Assembly: GCF_000758525.1 (NCBI RefSeq)
Contig: NZ_CP009241.1
Span: 868,001-932,000, forward strand
Length of the DNA: 64,000 bases
Direction: 5' to 3'
Origin: Paenibacillus sp. FSL H7-0357
GTDB taxonomy: Bacteria; Bacillota; Bacilli; Paenibacillales; Paenibacillaceae
In this document: one piece after another, positions 27,116 to 34,299 of the stretch
Position numbering within the stretch: position 1 is the stretch's first letter
Layout: each line of letters starts with the position of its first letter
Notes under the pieces: model-generated
Database searches by the model: none
Told to the model about the DNA's origin: nothing
The model's input: only the letters and a program-made list of their open reading frames with translations
Translations under genes and position numbers: made by a program

Positions 27116-27534
27116 TGTCTGGGTCCGATAACATGGAAAAGTTGCTGGCTGGCGGGATTCAGCGCGTGCAGGATTCTTTGCACTGTGAAATCGCTAATGG
27201 GCCGGGGCAGATCGTCTACAGCACAATATTTGCACTCCACAATCTCCGGCGAGCAGGGCTTAGGTGCTTGATATGAGTCTTCTTTACAAGTGAAAACAAA
27301 ATGGTGCATGTCATTACCCGGGTCATAGTAGACCCCGGTTAAAGACTCTGGAGTGACCTTAAGACCTGTTTCCTCCAGCACTTCGCGCCGCGCGCTTTCC
27401 TCTGCCGACTCTTGTGCCTCGGATAACCCTCCGGGCAGTTCCCAATTGTATTTCCCGTAGCTGTGTTTAACCAGAAGGACATGCCCTTCCAGATTCAGGA
27501 TGACTGCTGCCGCGCCGATCAGTTTATTTGACAC
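27103..27534 (-). CDS. Nudix hydrolase
   Basis: 143 aa starting at a GTG (27534) with AAGGAG eight bases upstream; the earlier GTG at 27543 lies inside that box. The Nudix box is complete: G-x5-E-x7-REVLEETGL inside GGLSEAQESAEESARREVLEETGLKV (residues ~37-62). The fold cleaves nucleoside diphosphates linked to another moiety, with Mg2+ bound by the REVLEE glutamates. The substrate is unknown. It is the first gene of a two-gene minus-strand operon with the FlaR-like kinase. Confidence 0.9.
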   Translation of the reverse strand: MSNKLIGAAAVILNLEGHVLLVKHSYGKYNWELPGGLSEAQESAEESARREVLEETGLKVTPESLTGVYYDPGNDMHHFVFTCKEDSYQAPKPCSPEIVECKYCAVDDLPRPISDFTVQRILHALNPASQQLFHVIGPRQWTE

Positions 27535-28021
27535 AATAGACACTCCTTAATCGTTATATTTAGGATGATTGCTTGTCTGTGGCTGACTGATCAGGTTGCC
27601 GATACTATTAATTATAGTAAGCAATGGCCGAACAACAATCAACCGACGGCACTAACTATTCCCGGAAGCAGTAATATCGAACTGACTACCGATAGAGACA
27701 TTTACTCTCACCGTCCCTGGCTCTCTCCTTGACGGTTTTTTTCTGTGTGAAAATAATATCCTGTCTTCCCTCTGACAAGCAATCGAGAACCCGTTACGGT
27801 CAAAAGTGTTATTTTGTCCTACCACAAAAGTCTACTGAGGTCAATACGCTAAAGGATACCTAAAAGTAGTCTTAGGTGCTATTCACAATGAATGGCAATA
27901 CCGTTATCTTATATATTAAGAAGTGTTCTTTATTAAGAACTATTAAAATATAAACGCTGGAAAACTCCTGCCGGGTTTTAAGAGCCGAGTGGAGATTTTT
28001 TATACAGGTGGAGGCCACAAA
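27535..28021 (+). promoter_or_regulatory. Upstream region of the lasso cluster with a hairpin/T-run element
   Basis: No gene is seen in these ~490 bases. ACCGTC (27710-27715) pairs with GACGGT (27731-27736) and is followed by a T7 run, a terminator on the plus strand although no plus-strand gene precedes it; it could be an attenuator in a long leader or stop antisense transcription of the Nudix operon. GTTCTT (27925-27930)/AAGAAC (27935-27940) is a second small palindrome, about 80 bases before the cyclase start, which might be an operator. No clear -35/-10 pair could be fixed. Confidence 0.4.
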
Positions 28022-29950
28022 ATGAGCGCAATCGCCGGTATCTGCCAATTGCAGCACCATAATCTGAATCCTGATCAGGGACCGAGTCTTATGCAGCAGC
28101 TGAGCCGTTATCCTGCGGATGATGCCAGGGGCTGGCAGGGTCAGGGGATTTTCCTTGGTTGCCGTGCGCAGTGGATTACTCCACAATCCTTGAACGAAAA
28201 GCTGCCGTTTTATGATCCCGAGCGGAGGCTGGCAATTACAGCGGATGCCATTATCGACAACCGCAGCGAGCTGTTTGGGCAGCTTCAGGTGCCCTATGAA
28301 GACCGGGACACCATACCCGACAGCTTGCTCATCCTGCTCGCCTACGAGAAGTGGGGAGATCAGACACCCGTTCATCTGGTAGGAGACTTTGCCTTCATGA
28401 TCTGGGACGAGCGCAAGCGATCTCTTTTCGGAGCCAGAGACTTCTCCGGCAACCGGACGCTCTATTTTCATAGATCCACTGAAAGTTTCGCTTTTTGCAC
28501 AGTTATTCATCCGCTGCTTTCTATGCCGGGTGTAAGCCATAAGCTGAATGAAGAATGGGTCTCAGAGTTTCTGGCTATTCAGAATAGAGTCGATGCCACG
28601 GACTGCTTTTCAACGGTTTATCAAGCTATTGAACAGCTGCCTCCTTCACATTCCATGACCATCACCGGGGAGAAAATTACATTCTCCCGTTACTTTATAT
28701 TGCAGGCACCGCCTAAACTGCGTCTTGGCTCCAACGGGGAATACGAGGAAGCCTTCCGCGAAGTATTCGGACAGGCGGTCAAAGACAGGCTTCGGACCCA
28801 TCTTGCCGCCGGTGCCAACCTGAGCGGGGGACTTGACTCCGGCTCGGTAGTCAGCTTCGCTGCTGAAGAACTCCGTCGCCGCGGGAAACCATTGCATACC
28901 TTCAGTTATTATCCTGTAGACAGCTTTACCGGTTTTAATCTGGGCAAAAGGGTAGCAGATGAGCGTCCCTTTATTCAGGAGACGATTGATCATGTAGGGA
29001 ATATTGAGCCGAGCTTTCTGAACTTTCCCGAGCAGAGTCCTTATACCGAGATTGACGAATGGCTGGATATTCTGGAGATGCCCTACAAGTTCATTGAAAA
29101 TTCTTACTGGCTTAAAGGCATATTTGAACAGGCACAACAGCAGGGACTTGGTGTTCTGCTGAGTGGACAAAGAGGCAATTGGAGTGTTTCCTGGGGACCT
29201 GCGCTGGATTATCAGGCCAAGCTGATTCGTGAATTCCGGTGGCTCTCTTTCTACCGTGAGAATAAGCAATACAATCAGTCGATGGCAGCGAACCGCAGAA
29301 AGGTGCTGCAGATCGTCAGCAAAAAGGCCTTTCCGTCGCTTGAACGGCTGCTGCCCCGCAAACGGGAGATGCAGCTTGAGCTGATCCATCCCGATTTTGC
29401 CAAACGAACGGAGGTCCATGAACGTCTTCGGGAATTCAATATGGACCGTAGGCCCTCCTCGCAGACGGTTTATGATATCCGCCAGAAGCATTTTGAGCAG
29501 CCGCATATCTGGAATGTCAACGGAACAGTGGCTACCAAGATGTCGCTGAAGTACCGGGTATGGGACCGCGATCCCACGAATGATCTGCGCGTGATCCGCT
29601 TCTGCCTGTCCGTGCCGGAGGGACAGTTTGTCCAGAATGGTGTGGACCGTTCCCTGATTCGCAGAGCCATGGAGGGACGTCTGCCGGATGAGGTCAGAAT
29701 GAACCGGAAGCAGCGCGGGGTGCAGGGAGCAGACGGGATTCTCCGGATGCTGCCGCAGTGGGACAGCTTCCTCGGAGAGCTTCGGGAAATGATTAAGGAC
29801 CCCCGGACTTCAGCCTACTTGAACAACAATGTGCTTGCGGGATGTTTGGACCGGATTAGTGAGCCTAAACCGGAGATGATTTACAATTCGGAGTTCCGCC
29901 TCCTTACACGGGGACTTGTATTTTACCGCTTTCTGAAATCATTATCCTGA
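28022..29950 (+). CDS. Lasso peptide cyclase (asparagine synthetase-like, C protein)
   Basis: 642 aa. The ATG at 28022 has GGTGGAGG nine bases upstream; the frame start at 27989 has no box. The N-terminal glutaminase-like half starts MSAIAGIC, so the catalytic Cys2 of true asparagine synthetases is Ser here and glutamine hydrolysis is unlikely. The C-terminal ATP-pyrophosphatase half has the AMP-forming PP-loop SGGLDSGSVVSF (about residue 275). Lasso cyclases adenylate the ring Asp/Glu side chain and form the macrolactam with the core N-terminus. It is the first gene of the cluster, 31 bases before the precursor gene. Confidence 0.93.
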   Translation: MSAIAGICQLQHHNLNPDQGPSLMQQLSRYPADDARGWQGQGIFLGCRAQWITPQSLNEKLPFYDPERRLAITADAIIDNRSELFGQLQVPYEDRDTIPDSLLILLAYEKWGDQTPVHLVGDFAFMIWDERKRSLFGARDFSGNRTLYFHRSTESFAFCTVIHPLLSMPGVSHKLNEEWVSEFLAIQNRVDATDCFSTVYQAIEQLPPSHSMTITGEKITFSRYFILQAPPKLRLGSNGEYEEAFREVFGQAVKDRLRTHLAAGANLSGGLDSGSVVSFAAEELRRRGKPLHTFSYYPVDSFTGFNLGKRVADERPFIQETIDHVGNIEPSFLNFPEQSPYTEIDEWLDILEMPYKFIENSYWLKGIFEQAQQQGLGVLLSGQRGNWSVSWGPALDYQAKLIREFRWLSFYRENKQYNQSMAANRRKVLQIVSKKAFPSLERLLPRKREMQLELIHPDFAKRTEVHERLREFNMDRRPSSQTVYDIRQKHFEQPHIWNVNGTVATKMSLKYRVWDRDPTNDLRVIRFCLSVPEGQFVQNGVDRSLIRRAMEGRLPDEVRMNRKQRGVQGADGILRMLPQWDSFLGELREMIKDPRTSAYLNNNVLAGCLDRISEPKPEMIYNSEFRLLTRGLVFYRFLKSLS

Positions 29951-29981
29951 TAGCAAGACGCCTGAAAGGGGGTGAAAGAAT

Positions 29982-30107
29982 ATGAAAAAGGAATACAGCA
30001 AGCCTGCTTTGGAAGTGCTCGACGTTAAAATGACTATGGCTGGACCAGGATTTAAACTCGCCGACTCCTTCCAAGATGATCCGGATGAGATCGTGCACTA
30101 CTCCTAA
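29982..30107 (+). CDS. Lasso peptide precursor (paeninodin-like)
   Basis: 41-aa peptide, too short for most gene finders. Leader of 19 residues: MKKEYSKPALEVLDVKMTM, with the YxxPxL recognition element (Y5, P8, L10) and the near-invariant Thr at position -2 of the cleavage site. The core begins AGPGFKLAD, giving an Ala1-to-Asp9 ring, followed by the 13-residue tail SFQDDPDEIVHYS. Paeninodin has the same AGPG start, a 9-residue ring, an FQ-DPDE tail and a C-terminal Ser that is phosphorylated; the ring residues 5-8 (FKLA) and parts of the tail differ. RBS AAAGGGGGTGA is the strongest in the cluster. A hairpin follows immediately. Confidence 0.93.
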   Translation: MKKEYSKPALEVLDVKMTMAGPGFKLADSFQDDPDEIVHYS

Positions 30108-30126
30108 GACTGCTTTTAGTCGTGCG

Positions 30127-30172
30127 GCCCTCATCCCCCTATGCTTGCTGAAGGGGGGGAAGGGCTATCTTT
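30127..30172 (+). terminator. Strong hairpin between precursor and kinase genes
   Basis: Bases 30127-30140 (GCCCTCATCCCCCT) pair with 30152-30165 (AGGGGGGGAAGGGC), with two central mismatches and an 11-base loop, followed by TATCTTTTC. In RiPP clusters such a partial terminator after the precursor keeps precursor mRNA above that of the enzymes. Confidence 0.75.
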
Positions 30173-30221
30173 TCATCATCACCTTTTAGAACATGTGAAT
30201 TTACAGGATGGAGTGAATCGT

Positions 30222-31154
30222 ATGGCGAGTATCGTTCAAGGCTTGGCTTATAAAGCATTTGGTCTGCAAATTCATAGTGAATTTCCCTTGCCGGAGCTTC
30301 CTCTTACTGACCAGCCGGGGTTGATCGGCAGTGTGTCGGTCATTCAAGAAGACTTGTCGGAGCGTTGGCAGGCCATTCCGAAGATCACACCCAGCCTGGG
30401 TGTATCAGGGAACGAAGTTATGTTTGAAGCCAAGGACACCGCTATTTTCTCCATTCGGGACGGCAGTACGATTACAGTGTCACCTGCACCAGGTGCGGAC
30501 GGCGACTGTGTACGGCTCTTTATTCTGGGAAGCTGCATGGGCGTTCTGCTGATGCAAAAAAAAATTCTCCCTCTTCACGGCAGTGCGCTTGTACTGGACA
30601 ACAAGGCTTACGCGCTGGTTGGGCGTTCAGGGGCAGGTAAATCGACACTCGCCTCCTATTTGATGGATCAGGGCCACCTGCTGATCAGCGACGACGTTAT
30701 TCCCGTTATGGTGCAAAATGGACATCCATTAGCAGTTCCAGGCTATCCGCAGCAAAAGTTGTGGCAGCAGAGCTTGGACTATTTGGGAATGAATTCGTCC
30801 TCTTACCGCCCGTTATTCGAACGTGAAACTAAATTTGCCGTTCCCGTGCATGACCGCTTCCAGGCTGAACCGCTGCCGCTCGCAGGTGTGTTTGAACTGT
30901 CGGCGGCCGGAGAAAGCCCGGTAACCCTGCACGCCATCAGCGGCCTGGAACGGTTCCATACTTTATTTAATCACACTTATCAAAAGGCAATGATTGACCG
31001 GATTGGGATCCGAGAATGGCATTTTGGCATGTTGGCCTCTTTCGTTAACCGGCTGCCGATGTACCGGCTTACCCGTCCTGAAGCAGGCTTCAGTGCCCCG
31101 GCACAAGCTTCGCTTATATATGAAACGATCCAACGTCAAGTGGAGGAGAGATGA
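30222..31154 (+). CDS. HPr-kinase-like lasso peptide kinase (PadeK type)
   Basis: 310 aa from the ATG at 30222 (GGATGGAG box); the longer frame from 30141 runs into the hairpin and is rejected. The C-terminal half is an HPr kinase/phosphorylase-like domain: PLHGSALVLDNKAYALVGRSGAGKST (P-loop) and the acidic LLISDDVIPV motif (Walker B-like). The first ~110 residues are specific to the PadeK/ThcoK group. By homology it would phosphorylate the hydroxyl of the C-terminal Ser of the precursor, which is present here. It is 67 bases before the RRE gene's ATG on the operon's downstream arm, separated by four bases from it after its own stop. Confidence 0.9.
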   Translation: MASIVQGLAYKAFGLQIHSEFPLPELPLTDQPGLIGSVSVIQEDLSERWQAIPKITPSLGVSGNEVMFEAKDTAIFSIRDGSTITVSPAPGADGDCVRLFILGSCMGVLLMQKKILPLHGSALVLDNKAYALVGRSGAGKSTLASYLMDQGHLLISDDVIPVMVQNGHPLAVPGYPQQKLWQQSLDYLGMNSSSYRPLFERETKFAVPVHDRFQAEPLPLAGVFELSAAGESPVTLHAISGLERFHTLFNHTYQKAMIDRIGIREWHFGMLASFVNRLPMYRLTRPEAGFSAPAQASLIYETIQRQVEER

Positions 31155-31158
31155 ACCT

Positions 31159-31458
31159 ATGAATACTACAAATATTTTGTCCCTCGAAACGGTCCTTGTG
31201 CAGCGTGAGGGCAATATCGCCAGCGACATGGACGGCGAGAAAGTCATGCTGAATGTGAAGAATGGAAAGTACTACAATCTGGGTGAGGTTGGCGGAGAGA
31301 TTTGGTCGGCGCTGGCATCACCGGTTACCGTAAGACGGATTGTGGAGACCATCCAGGAGATTTTTGAAGTTTCGGCGGAGCTTGCCGAGCAGGATGTGGT
31401 TGCTTTTGTGCAAAGTCTGCTGGATGAGGATCTCGTCGTAAATGTTAGCGGATCATGA
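31159..31458 (+). CDS. PqqD-like RiPP recognition element (lasso B1 protein)
   Basis: 99 aa from the ATG at 31159, four bases after the kinase stop, with GGAGGAGAG upstream. The sequence fits the winged-helix RRE fold: DMDGEKVMLNVKNGKYYNLG (beta hairpin), EVGGEIWSALASPVTVRRIV and a C-terminal helix ending FVQSLLDEDLVV. B1 proteins bind the YxxPxL part of the leader and hand the precursor to the B2 protease. It shares an ATGA stop/start overlap with B2, so both are made in equal amounts. Confidence 0.93.
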   Translation: MNTTNILSLETVLVQREGNIASDMDGEKVMLNVKNGKYYNLGEVGGEIWSALASPVTVRRIVETIQEIFEVSAELAEQDVVAFVQSLLDEDLVVNVSGS

Positions 31459-31913
31459 CAACCCTCCGTCGCATCCGCCTGTTGCTGACCGTTGACAAGG
31501 CTGCTGTGGCGCTGATTCCAGAGGCATTATGGAGGCTTTTTCTGGTGCGAATCCAGCTGCTTTTTCCGTTTGCAAGAACGGCTCCACGGCTGGGGATACA
31601 GTCTCAGGAGACTTCCGAGGTGTCCAATGCGGCCGATATTCCCCGGATTAAGCATATTACGAAAGCGATTCGTGTCATCAGCCGTTATACACCCTGGAAA
31701 AGCACCTGTATGGTCCGTGCAGTGGCTGGACTACAGATGTTAGAGAGACGCGGGATTGAAAGCACACTCTATATGGGGGTTGCCAGAGATAAGCAAGGTC
31801 AAATGATCGCCCATGCCTGGCTGCGCAGCGGAGCTTATTATGTATCCGGCGATGATGCCATGCAGGGTTTTGTAGTTGTGGAGAAGTTTGCCAAAGTGTT
31901 ACAAGCCGAGTAA
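31455..31913 (+). CDS. Transglutaminase-like leader protease (lasso B2 protein)
   Basis: 152 aa. The catalytic triad of lasso B2 proteases is visible: Cys in WKSTCMVRAVAG (about residue 86), His in MIAHAWLRSG (about 119), Asp in VSGDDAM (about 131). It removes the leader after the conserved Thr-x site so that the cyclase can use the new N-terminal Ala. The N-terminal ~40 residues form a helical extension. The start ATG overlaps the B1 stop (ATGA) and the exporter gene follows 13 bases after the stop. Confidence 0.93.
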   Translation: MTTLRRIRLLLTVDKAAVALIPEALWRLFLVRIQLLFPFARTAPRLGIQSQETSEVSNAADIPRIKHITKAIRVISRYTPWKSTCMVRAVAGLQMLERRGIESTLYMGVARDKQGQMIAHAWLRSGAYYVSGDDAMQGFVVVEKFAKVLQAE

Positions 31914-31926
31914 TCGAGGTGGGACC

Positions 31927-33726
31927 ATGCAAGCCATAATCTATTACATCCGGCAGCTTCAGCGCTTGTCCGGAGTCAAACTGTACCTTAACCTCCTTGG
32001 CATGGTCATCAGCGGACTGCTGGAGAGCTCAGCCATTCTGCTGCTTGTACCGATGCTGGGAATGGCCGGGATTCAGCTAGGCGGAACAGGAGCGGGGTAC
32101 AGTATACCTATGCTCGGTTTCCTGTCAGAGCTGCCGCAGACGACGGCGCTTGGGATTGTGCTCGGCGGGTATGTCTTTATCGTACTCTGTCAAAATTTGA
32201 TTTCGCGTTTCGTCGCGGTCCGTAATGTGGAGATTCAGCAGAGCTACAGCCGGCAGCTGCGGTATGATGTTTACAGCGCACTTTTGCGGTCAGAGTGGGC
32301 CTTTTTCCTCAAAAAGCGCACCTCGGACCTTATCAACGTAATGACCACGGAAATGGCGAGGGTGCTCGCTGGAATCAGCTGTTTTCTGCAGTTTCTCACT
32401 TCGCTCCTGTTCACACTGGTGCAGATCGGCTTCGCCTTCTGGCTGTCCCCTAAGATGACTCTCTCTGTACTGGTATGTGCGGTCCTGCTGTCCTTGTTCT
32501 CCCGCAGATTCATCCGCAAAGCCAAGAGGCTGGGCAGTCGCAGCTCCCAGCTCGGCCAGATGTATCTAGCCGGAATCACGGACCAACTGAACGGAATCAA
32601 GGATATCAAAAGCAATAATCTGGAGCATTCCCGGTTGGACTGGCTTCATGGGTTTACCGCTGAGGTCAAAAAAGAGCAGCTGGACTATACAAGACTGCGC
32701 TCGAATTCCCAGCTGCTGTACAAAATGTCGTCGACGCTCCTGATCGCTGCGTTTATCTTCGTGTCTTTCCGGTTTCTGCACGCGGAGGGCCCATCTTTCC
32801 TGCTGGTTATCCTCGTGTTTGCCCGGCTGTGGCCGACTTTTGCTGCCCTTCAGTCGCTGATGGAGCAGCTCGCCTCTGTCCTGCCTTCCTTCAAGCAGCT
32901 TCAGGCGCTGCAGGAAGAATGCCGGCAGGCTGCTGAACACGGTGCGGAAGGGGAAATTGCGAAGCAAGTTACACCTATGGCTTTGAAGCAAAGCCTGGAA
33001 GCCCGGAACGTGAACTTCCGTTATGATCAGCAGGAGCCGCAATATTCGCTCCAGGGGGTAAATGTGGTGATTCCGGCTAATAAGATGACGGCGATTGTCG
33101 GACGTTCGGGCGCAGGAAAAAGCACGCTAGTCGATCTGCTCATGGGCCTGATGCAGCCGGAATCGGGCGAGATCTGGGCCGACGGTCAGTCCATTTCAGG
33201 AGACAACCTCCTGTCTTACCGGCGCTCCATCGGTTATGTAGCGCAGGATCCTTTTCTGTACAACGCGACGATCCGCGATAATCTGACGATGATCAAACCG
33301 GATGCCAGCGAGGAAGAACTGTGGGAAGCGCTGGAGTTTGCTTCTTCGGCCGATTTTGTCCGCAAGCTGCCGGAAGGACTGGATACGCTGATCGGTGACC
33401 GGGGCATCCGCCTGTCCGGCGGCGAACGGCAGCGTCTGGTGCTGGCACGCGCGATTATCCGCAAGCCTTCCATCCTGGTCCTGGATGAGGCAACAAGCGC
33501 GCTCGATACCGAAAACGAGAAGCGGATTCAGGAAGCGCTCGAGCGGCTAAAGCATTCCGTGACGGTAATCGTGATCGCCCACCGGTTGTCCACCATCCGG
33601 GGAGCCGATCAGATTCTGGTCATCGACCAGGGGCGGGTCATCCAGCAGGGCGTGTTCGGCGGGCTGGCCTCAGAAAAAGGGGGCATGTTCAGCCGGTTGC
33701 TCAGCAGTCAGGAAGAGGCGATGTAG
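31927..33726 (+). CDS. Lasso peptide ABC exporter (D protein), fused membrane and ATPase domains
   Basis: 599 aa from the ATG at 31927 (GAGGTGGG box); an earlier in-frame start at 31876 lies inside B2. The exporter-type membrane domain with six spans covers about residues 15-310, and the ATPase domain residues 355-590: Walker A GRSGAGKST, Q-loop GYVAQDPFLYN, signature LSGGERQRLVLARAI, Walker B ILVLDEATSALD, H-loop IAHRLSTI. No peptidase C39 domain, in keeping with the separate B2 protease. It exports the mature lasso peptide and gives self-protection in related systems. Last gene of the operon. Confidence 0.94.
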   Translation: MQAIIYYIRQLQRLSGVKLYLNLLGMVISGLLESSAILLLVPMLGMAGIQLGGTGAGYSIPMLGFLSELPQTTALGIVLGGYVFIVLCQNLISRFVAVRNVEIQQSYSRQLRYDVYSALLRSEWAFFLKKRTSDLINVMTTEMARVLAGISCFLQFLTSLLFTLVQIGFAFWLSPKMTLSVLVCAVLLSLFSRRFIRKAKRLGSRSSQLGQMYLAGITDQLNGIKDIKSNNLEHSRLDWLHGFTAEVKKEQLDYTRLRSNSQLLYKMSSTLLIAAFIFVSFRFLHAEGPSFLLVILVFARLWPTFAALQSLMEQLASVLPSFKQLQALQEECRQAAEHGAEGEIAKQVTPMALKQSLEARNVNFRYDQQEPQYSLQGVNVVIPANKMTAIVGRSGAGKSTLVDLLMGLMQPESGEIWADGQSISGDNLLSYRRSIGYVAQDPFLYNATIRDNLTMIKPDASEEELWEALEFASSADFVRKLPEGLDTLIGDRGIRLSGGERQRLVLARAIIRKPSILVLDEATSALDTENEKRIQEALERLKHSVTVIVIAHRLSTIRGADQILVIDQGRVIQQGVFGGLASEKGGMFSRLLSSQEEAM

Positions 33727-33802
33727 GCGACGCACAGTTTCGGGTTGAAGCTGGCGAGGCCTGTTGACGACTGGGATATCTTAGAGGGATAAATAGATGA
33801 CA

Positions 33803-33907
33803 GGGCGAATGGACGAATAGATGAGTAGACGAATGGACGAATGAACGAATGGATGAAAGAACGAATTGGACGAATGAACGAATGAACGAATAGACAAATA
33901 GACAAAT
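33803..33907 (+). repeat. Tandem 8-bp repeat array, 13 units
   Basis: Thirteen 8-base units of consensus GRACGAAT run from 33803 to 33907 with one extra T at 33867; examples are GGACGAAT (33811, 33835, 33868), GAACGAAT (33843, 33859, 33876, 33884) and AGACAAAT (33892, 33900). The array lies in the 3' untranslated region of the lasso exporter gene, just ahead of its terminator. The unit is not a multiple of three, and reading frames across it are not coding. Confidence 0.85.
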
Positions 33908-33913
33908 AGCATG

Positions 33914-33949
33914 GCCCCTCTCTACCGAAATCGGCAGGGAGGGGCTTTT
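33914..33949 (+). terminator. Terminator of the lasso peptide operon
   Basis: GCCCCTC (33914-33920) and GAGGGGC (33939-33945) form a stem extended by CCGA/TCGG inside the loop; T4 follows. It comes directly after the 8-bp repeat array. Confidence 0.75.
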
Positions 33950-33994
33950 GGTGTCACATTTATCAGCCAATTTGGCATGAAGCTTGAAAATGAT

Positions 33995-34059
33995 TGCACT
34001 TTGTGCAGCAGAATTCCACCGAAAGCAGGTATATTTCGGTTCTACTGCACTTTGTGCAG
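33995..34059. repeat. Pair of palindromic TGCACTTTGTGCAG elements
   Basis: TGCACTTTGTGCAG occurs at 33995-34008 and again at 34046-34059, a 51-bp period; each is a palindrome (TGCAC-TTT-GTGCA). Related degenerate GTGCAA and CTAGTGTAYGAARTACA pieces recur near 35550 and 36000-36110. This looks like a short intergenic repeat family. No gene is seen between the lasso terminator and 34128. Confidence 0.6.
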
Positions 34060-34128
34060 TCAAATTTCGAAGAACCGCCGATATGCAGCTATATTTGAGA
34101 AATCTAGTGTACGAAATACAACAGAATG

Positions 34129-34272
34129 CTAGTTGAGCTCCAAAAGAAAGGAATCTAGTTGAACGCCATCATCTTCCCAAAAACATATTTCGCAAATATC
34201 ATAAGTTCCTGGTGGTTTAAGTTCTAAAGTTTTATATCCACAGCATGGACAAGCTCCTTGAATTACGATCAT
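34129..34272 (-). CDS. Short CPCC-family cysteine-rich protein
   Basis: 47 aa. MIVIQGACPCCGYKTL, then PPGTYDICEICFWEDDGVQ: the two CxxC-type pairs (CPCC and CEIC) and the FWEDD motif identify the Cys-rich CPCC family, a small zinc-ribbon-like domain of unknown function. Family members usually run past the WEDD motif for another 30-60 residues, while this one ends after LDSFLLELN, so it is either a short form or truncated at the repeat-rich junction near 34130. It starts 28 bases after the Nif3-like gene's stop and is AT-rich like it. No strong RBS is seen. Confidence 0.65.
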   Translation of the reverse strand: MIVIQGACPCCGYKTLELKPPGTYDICEICFWEDDGVQLDSFLLELN

Positions 34273-34299
34273 GTTTTCTTTAACTTGCACTTCTATTTA

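Noticed and set aside
28646..29506. 286-codon minus-strand frame opposite the lasso cyclase
   Set aside because: No RBS or family features; the cyclase frame is unambiguous.
33803..33907. Possible CRISPR array
   Set aside because: The repeat unit is 8 bp with no spacers and no cas genes nearby; it is a simple tandem repeat.
33701..34063. Minus-strand frames over the 8-bp repeats (SFIRSFVQ-type peptides)
   Set aside because: Their periodic composition comes from the non-coding tandem repeat and no start signal is present.
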